From NCBI GenBank assembly GCA_021209875.1, contig JAGYVD010000010.1, positions 2,542,001 to 2,606,000 of the forward strand: 64,000 nt of DNA, read 5' to 3'. The position numbers and the translations under genes are program-made. Under the pieces are notes generated by a model. It searched no databases and was not told the DNA's origin. It worked only from the letters and a program-made list of their open reading frames with translations. Position 1 is the stretch's first letter. Every line of letters begins with the position of its first letter. Shown here one piece after another: positions 8,491 to 18,323 of this stretch. The stretch is from Rosellinia necatrix (Eukaryota > Ascomycota > Sordariomycetes > Xylariales > Xylariaceae).

Positions 8491-10707
8491 ATGCAGCAAG
8501 TTAAAATGAATGATGAGAATTTAACTTCGGTCGCTGCAAAGTGCATCGATTCATCGGATAGACATCTGTTCCTTGTCGGACCTCCAAGAACTGGCAAAAC
8601 AACTCGACTTCCGATAATCATCGCAACTCTAACCGGAAAAAAGGTCATATGTCTTCAACCAAATGATAGGATTTCTCGAAATCATGTCGAATGGATTCAA
8701 AAATCAGAATTTACAAGACAATATGATGGAAAAGAAATCAACATTGGTTATTACAAAGATGAGACCGAAATCCCTTTCGCGTTCGTCCCAAAATACGATG
8801 TCAATTATATGTCGTATAAATGGTGGTATCGCATGGTCATTAAAGCCAACGCTCGCTATCCCGGCATAGATGAAGATGAGGAACTACTTCAACAATGCAC
8901 AATGCAACATCGTCTACGACGTTCAGGCCAATCTATTGGTTACATCATCCTTGACGAATTTCATTCTCAATTCATCGAACAAGAACTTGGTTATATCGCC
9001 GTGGATCTCATATTCAGAAAAAAGATAGATTCACCCGTTGGCGTATTCGAAGGGACAAAAGCTATCATTACCACAGCGTACCACAAGAATACCTTTCAAC
9101 GATGTTTTCAACTTTCCGAAGAACAGATCGATCTACGAACCATCAAAATGCCCGAACAGATTCAACATCCCATAACAGAGGCATATCAGGAAAAAGAACC
9201 AAGAAATTATCATATGGACGCAGTGAAGAAGGCGAAGGAAATCCTACGAAATAATGGTCAAGCTTGCATCCTCCTATTCATGGATACAATACACTCGACC
9301 AGGAATATCGTGAGACAATCCTCATACCTACAAGAAAAGATCACCATTATCGATTTAGAGGTAGATCGAACTGTTGATTCAACTCGTCCCATGATCATCG
9401 TCGCCACCCCGGACTTCTCCTCCAGGATTCCTATCCAGGGTATCACAGACGTCATCTGTCCTCGTACCTTGCTATTACCTGTTATGGATGATACCTTATA
9501 CAGAGAAGTATTAAGGGATCTACCTCTCGCCAAGTGGGAACTGAAATGGGCATCGAATCATCTTGATCCCAATCGACAAGGCACGATCCATTACATGTTC
9601 TGTCATCAACAATTCACAGATCATACCTCCCCACGATTCACCAGGGGCGATCATATAGACATCTTTATAGGAATGACAAGGTTATACCCCGAATGGGTAG
9701 TGTCGAGAGAACCAACCAATCGTTTTCCTATCCCGCTTACGACCTCACGTCGGGCTCTCCGTCAAATATGCATCAAACCACCTATGTTTGTCCAGAGGGG
9801 AGGCCGAGGTGAAATAACGAATCAATATTTCGTCACCGATACGCGTGCTTACATGAACGACATGTTGGAGTTGATGGACCTTCATGGTATAGAACGTCGT
9901 CAGGCGTACTTCTTCGGATTACAAGATATGATGAGCATGGTAAAGCATATCAGCGGACAAGCGAAACGTTTCGCACGGATGGTTGGTGTTGCCATGATCA
10001 TCTTTGACGAGTCACCCATCCTGAGAAGAGTCGGTCCCTCCGGTCAGACGGAGACGATGAGATATCATTTTCCGCATCTACAAGATCACCTGTTCGTCGG
10101 TCCCCGTAGTGATTATACAGCAGATTCTTGGATGAATGCCGTGATATGGATGGACATCAAAATGTCTGCCGACAAGAAGAACATGACGCTTGACAAATAT
10201 TGTGACCAATACGTCAAAATAAAAGGCATCAAAATTGACCGGGTTGCGTTGAACAATGCTGAATCAAGATTACGATGCCTAGCTAGGGCGGTTGGTGTAC
10301 AAGGCTCGGATAGCTTCTGTGACGGGACGTTTTTGAAAGATGTCAAGAAATCCCATGACAGGACAGACATGCTGGGAGAGAGTATTGAAGTACTTTGGGA
10401 AGCATACTTGTTGGCCTATCGCTTCAATCTTGTCTTCATCAAGTGTCAAGAAGAAACAGTTATCATACGAGATATCTGTAGTGGTCAACTTGTTCAATAT
10501 TGGGAGACCAATACTGTCATCAACATGGTACGACGGGTATCAGGCATGCCTAAGAAGGAAGTGGTGGAATTCTACGCTGTGGCATCAGTGTTAAAGGGAA
10601 ACAGGGTAAAAAGTATTACGGTGATGCCAGACCGCCATGTGCGGAATCTCCTGGAAGATGAAATTGATGAGGTGCACAATTTGCATGAGTTGCTTAAGCT
10701 GAGATAG
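8491..10707 (+). CDS. DExH-box superfamily 2 helicase of viral-type layout
   Basis: 738 aa, single exon, from the ATG at 8491. Motifs in order: I GPPRTGKTT (30-38) followed by RLP; Ia VICLQPND (about 52); II DEFH (155-158); III-like TTAYH (194-198); IV ILLFMDT (260-266); V IVATPDFSSRIPIQGI (303-318). The GKTTRLP and ATP-x-G layout is closer to NS3/CI-type helicases of plus-strand RNA viruses (poty-, hypo- and flavivirus type) than to cellular DEAH proteins. The QRxGRxGR motif VI expected about 25-45 residues later is not recognisable (WELKWASNHLDPNRQG instead), so the arginine finger may be lost or displaced. The C-terminal about 350 residues match nothing I know. Base composition seems more AT-rich than the core genes by eye. 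The gene may be a captured viral helicase or an orphan cellular branch. The intact ORF suggests selection. Confidence 0.7.
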   Translation: MQQVKMNDENLTSVAAKCIDSSDRHLFLVGPPRTGKTTRLPIIIATLTGKKVICLQPNDRISRNHVEWIQKSEFTRQYDGKEINIGYYKDETEIPFAFVPKYDVNYMSYKWWYRMVIKANARYPGIDEDEELLQQCTMQHRLRRSGQSIGYIILDEFHSQFIEQELGYIAVDLIFRKKIDSPVGVFEGTKAIITTAYHKNTFQRCFQLSEEQIDLRTIKMPEQIQHPITEAYQEKEPRNYHMDAVKKAKEILRNNGQACILLFMDTIHSTRNIVRQSSYLQEKITIIDLEVDRTVDSTRPMIIVATPDFSSRIPIQGITDVICPRTLLLPVMDDTLYREVLRDLPLAKWELKWASNHLDPNRQGTIHYMFCHQQFTDHTSPRFTRGDHIDIFIGMTRLYPEWVVSREPTNRFPIPLTTSRRALRQICIKPPMFVQRGGRGEITNQYFVTDTRAYMNDMLELMDLHGIERRQAYFFGLQDMMSMVKHISGQAKRFARMVGVAMIIFDESPILRRVGPSGQTETMRYHFPHLQDHLFVGPRSDYTADSWMNAVIWMDIKMSADKKNMTLDKYCDQYVKIKGIKIDRVALNNAESRLRCLARAVGVQGSDSFCDGTFLKDVKKSHDRTDMLGESIEVLWEAYLLAYRFNLVFIKCQEETVIIRDICSGQLVQYWETNTVINMVRRVSGMPKKEVVEFYAVASVLKGNRVKSITVMPDRHVRNLLEDEIDEVHNLHELLKLR

Positions 10708-11493
10708 GAGGTAAAGGGGTCTTTGTATGGATTTTCCTCCAATTGTTCATTTTTCCACCTCACACGAGAGGGTGGTTTTTATAAGACGTTGGAGGTTTTT
10801 TATCCAGGGAGCAGAATAGTAAGGAAAAGGAATAAAAAGAATAAAGTACGGGACGGGTACCTTCTGGGTATTACTAAATAAATAGATGAGCGAGACACCG
10901 CGTCAAGACGTGCGTGAACGCAACCTAAATTAATGCAAATGAGACGTACATCCTGCCTACAGCCGCATGCTCTCGGGGCTTTTTTTTTCCGCCGTTGGTC
11001 TAGGAATCTATTAACCCAAAGTCTCTTAAGCAACTCAGATCATCCATCACTAGTTTAGATCGCTATTTTAAAGGGGGAGTGTCTACTGCAGCCTGGTAGG
11101 TGGTAATATAATGAGTACCATCCGCATTGTATACTATGAGTAACAACGCATGGGGACAATGGGGACGGTGATGCTGCCCTACATGGGATCATTGTGTCTC
11201 GCATCTGAAACCGACCTATTTTCTTGCAGGGCTCTACAAAAGGGCCTTGTACCTTGTATGCAAATTGTGTAATCACAGCCGCGTTAAATATTCGCGAACT
11301 TGCACGACTGTAGCAATCGAGACCGAACCAACATACTATTATAGCCTTTGTCATCGTAGAGCATAGCAGCTCTCACAAGTTGCTTCTAACACATTTACTA
11401 TGTCCCTCTATTTCTCCATCGCATACTTCTTTCCATAAATATAAAAAGAAACAGAGACAGAGACGTGACGCCCTACGCTGCAACCATTTAAAC
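10708..11493. other. Intergenic
   Basis: No gene supported. A 9-T run lies near 10980-10988. The region immediately before 11494 is the probable 5' leader of the former oxidoreductase gene. Confidence 0.5.
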
Positions 11494-12834
11494 ATGGGTG
11501 GCTTGGCGGCTGATTACATCGTTGTTGGCGGCGGCTTGACCGGCTGCCCCATCGCCTCCCGCCTCAGCGAGAGCGATAAAAAGCCGGAGGTGATCCTCTT
11601 GGAGGCGGGACCCGATCCATCTGGAAACCCCGCTACCACCGGCTTTTTAAGCGGTCTATCACTTTTGGGTGGCGAGCTTGACTATGCCTATCCAAGCGAG
11701 CCCGTAAGCGACACAGCTAACCGTGTGCACCATCTCAACGCCGGCAAGGTCCTGGGCGGGGGCAGCATTCTCAACTTCGGTGGTTGGTTGCGGGAAGATG
11801 CCGCCGACTACGATGAATGGGCCGAGGCCGCCGGCGACAAGCGCTAGAGCTACGAGGGCCTCAAGCCTTGGCTGATCAAGACGGAGCGCTACGACGACGC
11901 TCAAGCAGATGGTCGGCATGGTATTGGCAGCCCCATGCACGTTACCGCAATATCTGCAGCCGAGTCGGGCGCCCGTAAATACCCTCTTCGAGAGACAGTC
12001 AAGCAAGCGTGGGCTGAGATTGGCGTGCTTCACAATCCAGACAAGGAGGGTGGCTCAACCACCGGCCTGTTCGAGATGCACGAGAACTCCTATAACGGTC
12101 TCCGGCAGCCGTCCAACGTGGCGTATCGGCTTGACAATGTCAAAGTCTTCACCAACACAGTTGCACACAGAGTTACCTTTGACGGCACTGGGGCAACTGG
12201 CGTGGAGCTAGCAGATGGTCTGCCTTTGCCTGAGGACGTCATCGCAAGAAACAAGGCCGGAGAGGACCTGAAGAAGAGAAACTTCTACGAAATCATCACG
12301 GCATACGTGCCGCCAGGTATCCCCGGCATCCCGGTTGATGGCACGCACATCGCTACGTCAACCATGCTTCTCCTTCCCACTTCGTGCGGCACGGTCTCTA
12401 TTCGGTCGAGCTCCCCGAACGACCCTCCCCGTATCCGGCCCAGCTATTTCTCCACGCCAATTGATCGCGATGCTCTTATCCACGCTACCCGACAGACTGT
12501 GAAAGCCCTAACAGCAACCGAAGCCATGAGGCCTATCGTCGAAGGCGAATCCCCTCCTTCCCGGAACGGTCTGGACGGCTTGAAACCACTGACTGCCGAT
12601 ACAAGCGATGAATTGATCGAACAGAGAATCCGCTTGACAGGGACCCAGCACCACCATTCCGGAGGCACCGCAGCCATGGGCACGGTAGTTGATGGAGAAG
12701 GAAGAGTGCTAGGTGTCCAAAGACTCAGGGTTGGTGATGCAAGCATCATTCCGGTGCCGTTAGGTGGCCATGCGCAATCCGTGCTTTATGCTGTAGCCGA
12801 ACAACTAGCTCATATGATTGTTCGGGATTTCTAA
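11494..12834 (+). pseudogene. GMC-family FAD oxidoreductase, decayed
   Basis: The frame from the ATG at 11494 reads as a GMC (glucose-methanol-choline) oxidoreductase: FAD Rossmann motif VVGGGLTGCPIASRL, then LEAGPDP, then GGGSILNFGGWLR. A TAG at 11845-11847 sits where the family has Trp before SYEGLKPWL (TGG to TAG would explain it), and the same frame resumes at once to 12834. A second lesion is an internal deletion: after the GATGVELADG strand the text jumps to a late region, so about 120-130 residues including the usual substrate-cap segment and HDH motif are missing. The C-terminal catalytic block with its His residues (TQHHHSGGTAAMG and PLGGHAQSVLYA) is present. Without repair no functional enzyme is expected. 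It sits between the two halves of the orphan cluster. Confidence 0.85.
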
Positions 12835-13567
12835 ACAATGATATCCGGGATATGAGAAAGGCGGTATTCGTCTGCCAAATAGTCCGTCATTGCCGCTCTC
12901 TGTTCGGTGCCCTTGTGGAATCAGTTGGGTTAAGAGTGAAAGCGGTTAAACTAAGCTGTGGGATGACATGAAGGGCATCGCCATATGTTAGCCAACGAGG
13001 TACTGAATGTCCAGAGCGAAGTTAGTCACAAGAGACCGGAAGCTAGATCGCAAGTAGATAGCTTAATATAGGGGCAGGGTTCAATTCTATTAATTCCTTG
13101 GACCACTATTTGAGGTGGGGCCTTTAGCCCTTATATATACTAGTATGCCACTAGAACTACGCCATAGCAACCAGTACCACGCTATCTGCTTGACACAACT
13201 ACCTCGGGGCAGCTTTTTCAGCCTCTTTTTAACCACCGCGAAGACACCAACGTCAAAAGGCTGTAATGGAGCTCATAAAACACTGGCAGAGTCTTGTTTG
13301 CTACGAAGAGGGCTAGAAATTCACCACTTGTATGCGAATCGTGCCTGTCGCTTATTAAAACCACCCAAATATTGCCACGAAGGCCGCAGATATACAGGAT
13401 AATGATATCCTTCAGCGCCAATACCCGCTAGGGCAGTAATCCATTCGCATCGTTCTTGGCTTCTTTCGAGTGTTCTTTGCCGGTTATTTGACGCGATAAC
13501 CCAGTGGTTGCCAGCAACATCCCGTCCAACACACGTTTTGTTCATATCATATTACAGAAGCGGTTTT
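12835..13567. other. Intergenic
   Basis: No gene supported; frames up to about 95 codons lack coding character. Confidence 0.5.
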
Positions 13568-13727
13568 GTCACAGTTCGTACTGCTGGTAATTCCAGAAAT
13601 AACTTATGTTATTGCACAAGGAGGGAAGGTTCCTCACTTGGTCAGTCGCCAACTACTCGCTCCTTTTATATACAGTATTCTAGCCCGTGCCCTAGTGGAG
13701 TTCTTAGGTTAGAACTAGTTCCGTGAC
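13568..13727. mobile_element. Short TIR element, MITE-like, copy 2
   Basis: A 160-bp unit begins GTCACAG and ends CCGTGAC, so its ends are short inverted repeats (GTCAC-G). Its first about 70 bp match the repeat at 5816-5885 (shared block TTATTGCACAAGGAGGGAAG). A weaker echo (ATAATGTCACG, then TTATTGCACAA) lies at about 24595-24640. It has no coding capacity, and no clear target-site duplication was seen. Confidence 0.5.
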
Positions 13728-13908
13728 AATCAGCATACACAAACAATCCTGAATCAAGCGGATAAGCGTATGAATCGAATGAAAGTGAAATCGTATCAAG
13801 AACGCGGATCAGGTAATCTGTCTTCACTTGAAGAACATAAATTTGCTGTCAGGTTTCATCATTCAGCTTGTAGAAATCGTAATTATTGGTCAGATTGACT
13901 CTATTCAG

Positions 13909-15251
13909 TTACCCTGGAAGGACATCCTCGTGCTTTTTACGGGATCCTTTATGGGTTTCTGAAATCGCCATTACCATGCCGTCAGATTCTTTAAGTTCAA
14001 TTGGAGGACGTTTCAAAAACTCTTCTCGAGTCTTGATTTTCATCCTCACCCAATAATCCTCTGTAGGTTGAACATACGTAAAACCCCAGGATTTACTGGT
14101 CTCTTGAACTACCCTTCTTCATTTGTTCGACAGTAAGCGATGAAATATGCCCTGTGAACATCGTCTTTCCTTGTAAATGGGTGAGCTTAGAATCGATATC
14201 ATTCCGTAGGTTCGAAAAGTCATTATAAGCATTGACCCATAGACGAATAAATTCGACGGGTGGGTACATTGTCTTATGTTGCTCCATGTATAGGATCCAT
14301 GCCAAGAGTACTCTGTACGCCCGGAGACCATAGTATAAATCAACCTCGGGGCTTCGGGGCTGATCACAATATTTCCCGGGAAGGATCTGAATCTTGTGGT
14401 ATTTCGACGTCATACCGCTGGAGACGAAAGAGAGGGTGACGTTCAACCAAGATTCCATATCGACTTTTACGGGTAAAAGATAGGACATGGGATCCAAGTT
14501 ATCGGGTAAGATAATCTCACCCGGCCCCACACCCGGAATACTCATCAAAGGCTTCCCATCTTTATGTTTCCATAAATCAAAGGTGCACCTCTCTGGTACG
14601 GGTGGGGGTCGGGTAGGTTCTGTAGGTTTAGCAGCAGCGGGTTTGGCAGGGGTCGCGACCTGGGTTACAGACCGACTCTTTGCCAGTTCCGCCATGTATT
14701 CCCTATAATCGCTCCTGTTCGTTCTCAAGACCCAAAAGGCCACTTCGAAATTGTCATACGAAGTGTCTAGAGCATCTTTCATGATCTGGAGCGACATCGT
14801 CTCCCCTCCACCGTATTTCACCTTGTCATCGGAGGGATCGTCGATCCACGGGGTTGGTAACTTCGGGACTAGGTAATGTTAACGATGATGTAAATAACGT
14901 GGATGTGAATGACGTGGATGTGAAGGATGTGAATGCTACGGGTAGATTTCAAGGTAGAAGTGTGACCTGGTGACCACCGTCTGTGTCAGGCCTGAAGGTG
15001 AAGTGTGAAAACTTACAATAACGCTGCCAAAACCTCGTCATGATGCTACGTTGCACGACGATAGGATGCCTTAATCCTTGAGTGCTCAATATCTTTTGAG
15101 CCTCTCCGATCTCTTGATATATCATCGCCGGAAACCACATCTTCCACTCGGCCGCTGGATCGACATGCTCGCTTAAACGAGCTGTGATGTCCAGATAGGC
15201 CCTCTCAAACTCAAACCCCTTCTTAACTCTTTTATCGGTCATATTGAACAT
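13909..15251 (-). CDS. Orphan 380-aa protein, three exons
   Basis: Exons 15251-15017, 14868-14113 and 14060-13909. Intron 1 (15016-14869, 148 nt) has donor GTAAGT and acceptor ACCTAG; intron 2 (14112-14061, 52 nt) has donor GTAGTT and acceptor CTACAG. The total, 1143 nt = 381 codons, is in frame throughout and restores a coding C terminus (EDYWVRMKIKTREEF ... KHEDVLPG) that the plain ORF, which stops at 14093, would lose. Residues 1-80 are helical (FERAYLDITARLSEHV). A Pro/Ala-rich linker (ATPAKPAAAKPTEPTRPPP) precedes a folded-looking region with aromatic and hydrophobic helices (YYGLRAYRVLLAWILYMEQ). No catalytic motif or transmembrane segment is convincing and I do not recognise the family. 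It lies in the orphan cluster, same strand as the nuclease-like gene upstream of it. Confidence 0.72.
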
Positions 15252-15282
15252 AAAAAGTGATGAAGTGTTTAACGAAAAGGTG

Positions 15283-15390
15283 GTTGGTGATGATGATGAT
15301 GGTGATGATGATGGTGATGTGGATGGTGATGTGAGTGGATGAGTGGCGGGTGAGTGGCGAGTGGGTGGTGGATGAGTGGTGGGTAGTAAC
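15283..15390. repeat. GATGGT-type microsatellite in leader
   Basis: Imperfect GATGATGGT array passing into GAGTGGTGGAT units, directly upstream of the minus-strand gene starting at 15251. Confidence 0.8.
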
Positions 15391-15550
15391 TGCAGATGCG
15401 CCTTCCCTTCCCATAAACATATTAGGAAGGTACGGATGAGGTAACTACCTCTATTTACAACCAGTTGAACCGTGACCGGATCGATGCCGAACAGTAGTAC
15501 CTACCTACTTAGGTAGCCAGTGCCTAGGTAGCCAGTAGCTAGTACCTAGC

Positions 15551-15553
<3 letters not shown>

Positions 15554-15630
<77 letters not shown>
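15554..15630. repeat. Compound (AGC)n-(TAG)n microsatellite
   Basis: About eight AGC units pass directly into about seventeen TAG units, just downstream of the stop of the GIY-YIG-like gene. Confidence 0.95.
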
Positions 15631-15675
15631 TTTTAACGTCTATACTAGGGGGGTAGCCAGAAGCCAACGAAGCCT

Positions 15676-17097
15676 TCACGAATTTCTACGGTATATATGA
15701 GCATGCCGTTCCATCCGCCAAGTATCACCCGATACACTCTTTCCATACTCGATCAATGCCTTAAAATATGCCACAATCGTTTCAACATCTTCATTTACTT
15801 TCGATGTAGTCTTTATCAACCGACGAGTGTCAGTGATACCCTTTTTCATCGCCTCAACATCTGCAGACTCTAATTGAGTCCTAATAGCTTTGAGTTCAGC
15901 AATCCTGGTCTCGATATCTATTTCACCCGTATTTATCGCAGCTTCTAGTCGTGGTATTTCGGCCGAATTCGAAGTGATACGATCTAGGATCGCACTAGAT
16001 TCGTCGAGCTGTTGAAATAAATAATTTCTATAATGCATGACATCCAAGACACAATCATCCCAGTTGATTTGGTCCTTCTTATTGTCCATAGCTGACCCGG
16101 GAGGCCAATAGTTAAATCCACCCTCGTCCACCATGGAATGGGCAAGGATCGTGACTAAGATCTCAGATAGAGGTAACTGTTGTGGTTCCCAAATACGTAT
16201 AGCGTGAGCTACACGTGATCTAGGACTTAACTTCATGTCGCTGATACAACCTAAAGTTAACCACCATGTATAGCTACTATTCTCATATTGACCGGTGGGA
16301 AGGTGATTGGAAGATCGTTCGACCATGTCCTGGCTGGCACAGCCTATGTAGACTATACCTTGGGCCAACGGTATGTCCGGATCCAGACTCACGGTGGAGT
16401 CGTAGATGGCCTCGAAGACTTTGATAAGTTCTCGTAATTTTGAAATCCAACCAGGACTGTTATGAAGGTAGATGGCCTGATCTCTGACCGCTTTTCTAGG
16501 GGCATAGAGGTGATCGATATGATTTACCGAACGTAAGATTGCCGATTGCGTGGTTGTACGTTGTCCGCCGGGAATCACACTTGCCTCGTATCCTTCGATA
16601 TATAAATCCATCTTGGGGGCAAGAGATTTATATTCGTTTCCCGTCAAACCTGCTCCTTTACGGCCTCCGATATATATGGTCATGATATATGTACCTGGGC
16701 CGGTCCTCGTGTAATAGGGATTAGGTTGTAATGCTTCACTACTTGCCCCACGTTCGGGATCGATTTGCCAGCCTATCGTCCCCATGACCATGGATCGGAT
16801 ATAGTGGCGTGGTATGCTATGTAATAGCAAATTCGCCATATCTTCATTACCCAGGATCTTGGTGGCGATGCTACCACTTATCCATCCATCAGTGGATGAC
16901 GGATGGAAACTAGCATCTACTCTTCGTTTGATCTGATGCCACACGAGGGTTATAGGCAACGCGTGGGGAATGCGTAGCACCTGTCGTTGATTATCGGTAA
17001 TCAGAGGGACATGAATAGTTGGTTGAAAATCTGGGTATGTCGGAAATTGTACCGCTTGACCTTGTCTTTTGACACTCGATACGACTTGATTTGCCAT
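15676..17097 (-). CDS. Orphan protein with GIY-YIG-like nuclease signature
   Basis: 473 aa from the ATG at 17097; the frame is open 15 codons further but only from a TTG. Residues 228-330 fit the GIY-YIG fold pattern: AIY (about 230-232), 18 residues to GIVYIG (247-252), Arg261 and His265 in ERSSNHLP, Glu312 in LSEIL and Asn329 in FNYWPPG. These match the two strands, Arg/His helix, catalytic Glu and terminal Asn of GIY-YIG endonucleases (UvrC, homing and restriction enzymes). The match is by eye and the flanks are unusual. Residues about 365-450 are a charged coiled coil (IETRIAELKAIRTQLE). The N-terminal 200 residues are unassigned. It lies next to the 380-aa gene, same strand, at the right end of the orphan cluster. 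If the motif is real, DNA cleavage is expected. Confidence 0.6.
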   Translation of the reverse strand: MANQVVSSVKRQGQAVQFPTYPDFQPTIHVPLITDNQRQVLRIPHALPITLVWHQIKRRVDASFHPSSTDGWISGSIATKILGNEDMANLLLHSIPRHYIRSMVMGTIGWQIDPERGASSEALQPNPYYTRTGPGTYIMTIYIGGRKGAGLTGNEYKSLAPKMDLYIEGYEASVIPGGQRTTTQSAILRSVNHIDHLYAPRKAVRDQAIYLHNSPGWISKLRELIKVFEAIYDSTVSLDPDIPLAQGIVYIGCASQDMVERSSNHLPTGQYENSSYTWWLTLGCISDMKLSPRSRVAHAIRIWEPQQLPLSEILVTILAHSMVDEGGFNYWPPGSAMDNKKDQINWDDCVLDVMHYRNYLFQQLDESSAILDRITSNSAEIPRLEAAINTGEIDIETRIAELKAIRTQLESADVEAMKKGITDTRRLIKTTSKVNEDVETIVAYFKALIEYGKSVSGDTWRMERHAHIYRRNS

Positions 17098-17639
17098 TGT
17101 GATATGTAGCTTTATGTGATAACTTGGGTGTTGTGATGTCAATTTGCAAGTTCGCTGATGGATAACATATGTACAATGAAATAAGAAGAAGAAGAAGAGG
17201 AAGAGGTGAATGGATTGGCGTTGTGGTGAGATGAGCGCGGAAGCAGTAGGTTAGTTGACTACCTAGGTAGTGACTTCCAATTGGTTGCAAGTTTGGGAAG
17301 TGACATGCCCGGACCAGGAAGCTGCCATCACAGTTCGTAAGGTGGGGGCCCTGTATACATATGCCACCAGAAATTCACAGCAGGGTACCCCGCCATGTGT
17401 TTTATATACGCGACAGAAGCAGTGATGCCAGGTAGCAAGGCTGCGTGTTTTTTGCTTTTTATATAATACAATGTATAGTTATGCGGTCACGTCTCTGTTA
17501 CTTATTACCACATGAAGGTTCGAGGGCTTCTTGTCGGTGATGGACCATGGTGGCCCCTGTAAGTGCCCCTGATTACGTTGCGTGATAGAAGCTTGCTTAC
17601 CTAAGACGGTTCCAGTTCAAAGGGATACCCCATGTAAAC
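17098..17639. other. Leader of the nuclease-like gene and spacer
   Basis: Contains CTACCTAGGTAGTGACTTCC and GTTGCAAGTTTGGGAAGTGAC (about 17258-17303), similar in wording to the helicase/zinc-knuckle spacer. No gene seen. Confidence 0.4.
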
Positions 17640-18323
17640 AACCCCCCTCGTCGCAATAGACGCTCAAGACCCCTGCCACGATGACAAGAATGTATACTAT
17701 CTGTATAGCACCCGTAACGGCCAACAGGGCGGCCTCCCTGGGCTCTCCGGTCAACCGCTGGGAAGATTGCTTCTGGTTTTAGCAATCGCATCCCTGATTT
17801 CCTACGAAGCGAAACCGTTCCCAGCCAGGACGTGTTGCAGATTATTGAAAGCCATAGATTGGAACGCCTGGCTTGCAATGACTAGGCATATCGCCGTCGA
17901 CCCAACTTGACTGACATTCTGTAGACTGAACGCATGCACAACGTCCTGCGTCTTAGCTTTGAGTGATGCTACTGCATACCCAAGTTGAAGAGTCAGCCCA
18001 TTTACGGCGGCAATGATGACACTGTGGCCATAGAGGATTGAGGCTGACGTGGAAAGCTTGAGGTGGACGCTGTACAGAACACTAGATACTAACGTTAGAA
18101 CTCCCCAAATCAGATGGAATGGTATGTAGTGTTCCACCTTGGACAGTGCCCAACCCTCTCCGAGGTTGAAGGATATGGTGATCAACAGGAAGGGTAACAA
18201 TCTAACGTTAACCATCAAATCCGAGTCATTAGTAACAAATTGGTAGTATAGCGATCTCAAGGGGCTTCTTTCCAATAACAATTTTCCTTGTATGTGCTTA
18301 CATTGCCCTTTCTGGGTCTCCAC
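17640..18323 (-). pseudogene. MFS drug-efflux (DHA14-type) relic
   Basis: A 173-codon frame (18323-17802) reads as the second half of a 14-TM fungal efflux pump: repeated membrane segments (HLIWGVLTLVSSVLYSV, VIIAAVNGLTLQLGYAVA), then the LKAKTQDVVHAFSLQNVSQ loop and ASQAFQSMAF. It has no ATG; upstream sequence for TM1-7 is absent. After the TAG at 17802 the same frame continues EIRDAIAK, and a shifted frame then gives the last membrane helix (AVTGAIQIVYILVIVAGVL), so at least one nonsense change and one frameshift are present. Such pumps export toxins or drugs at the plasma membrane; this copy is dead. Confidence 0.8.
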
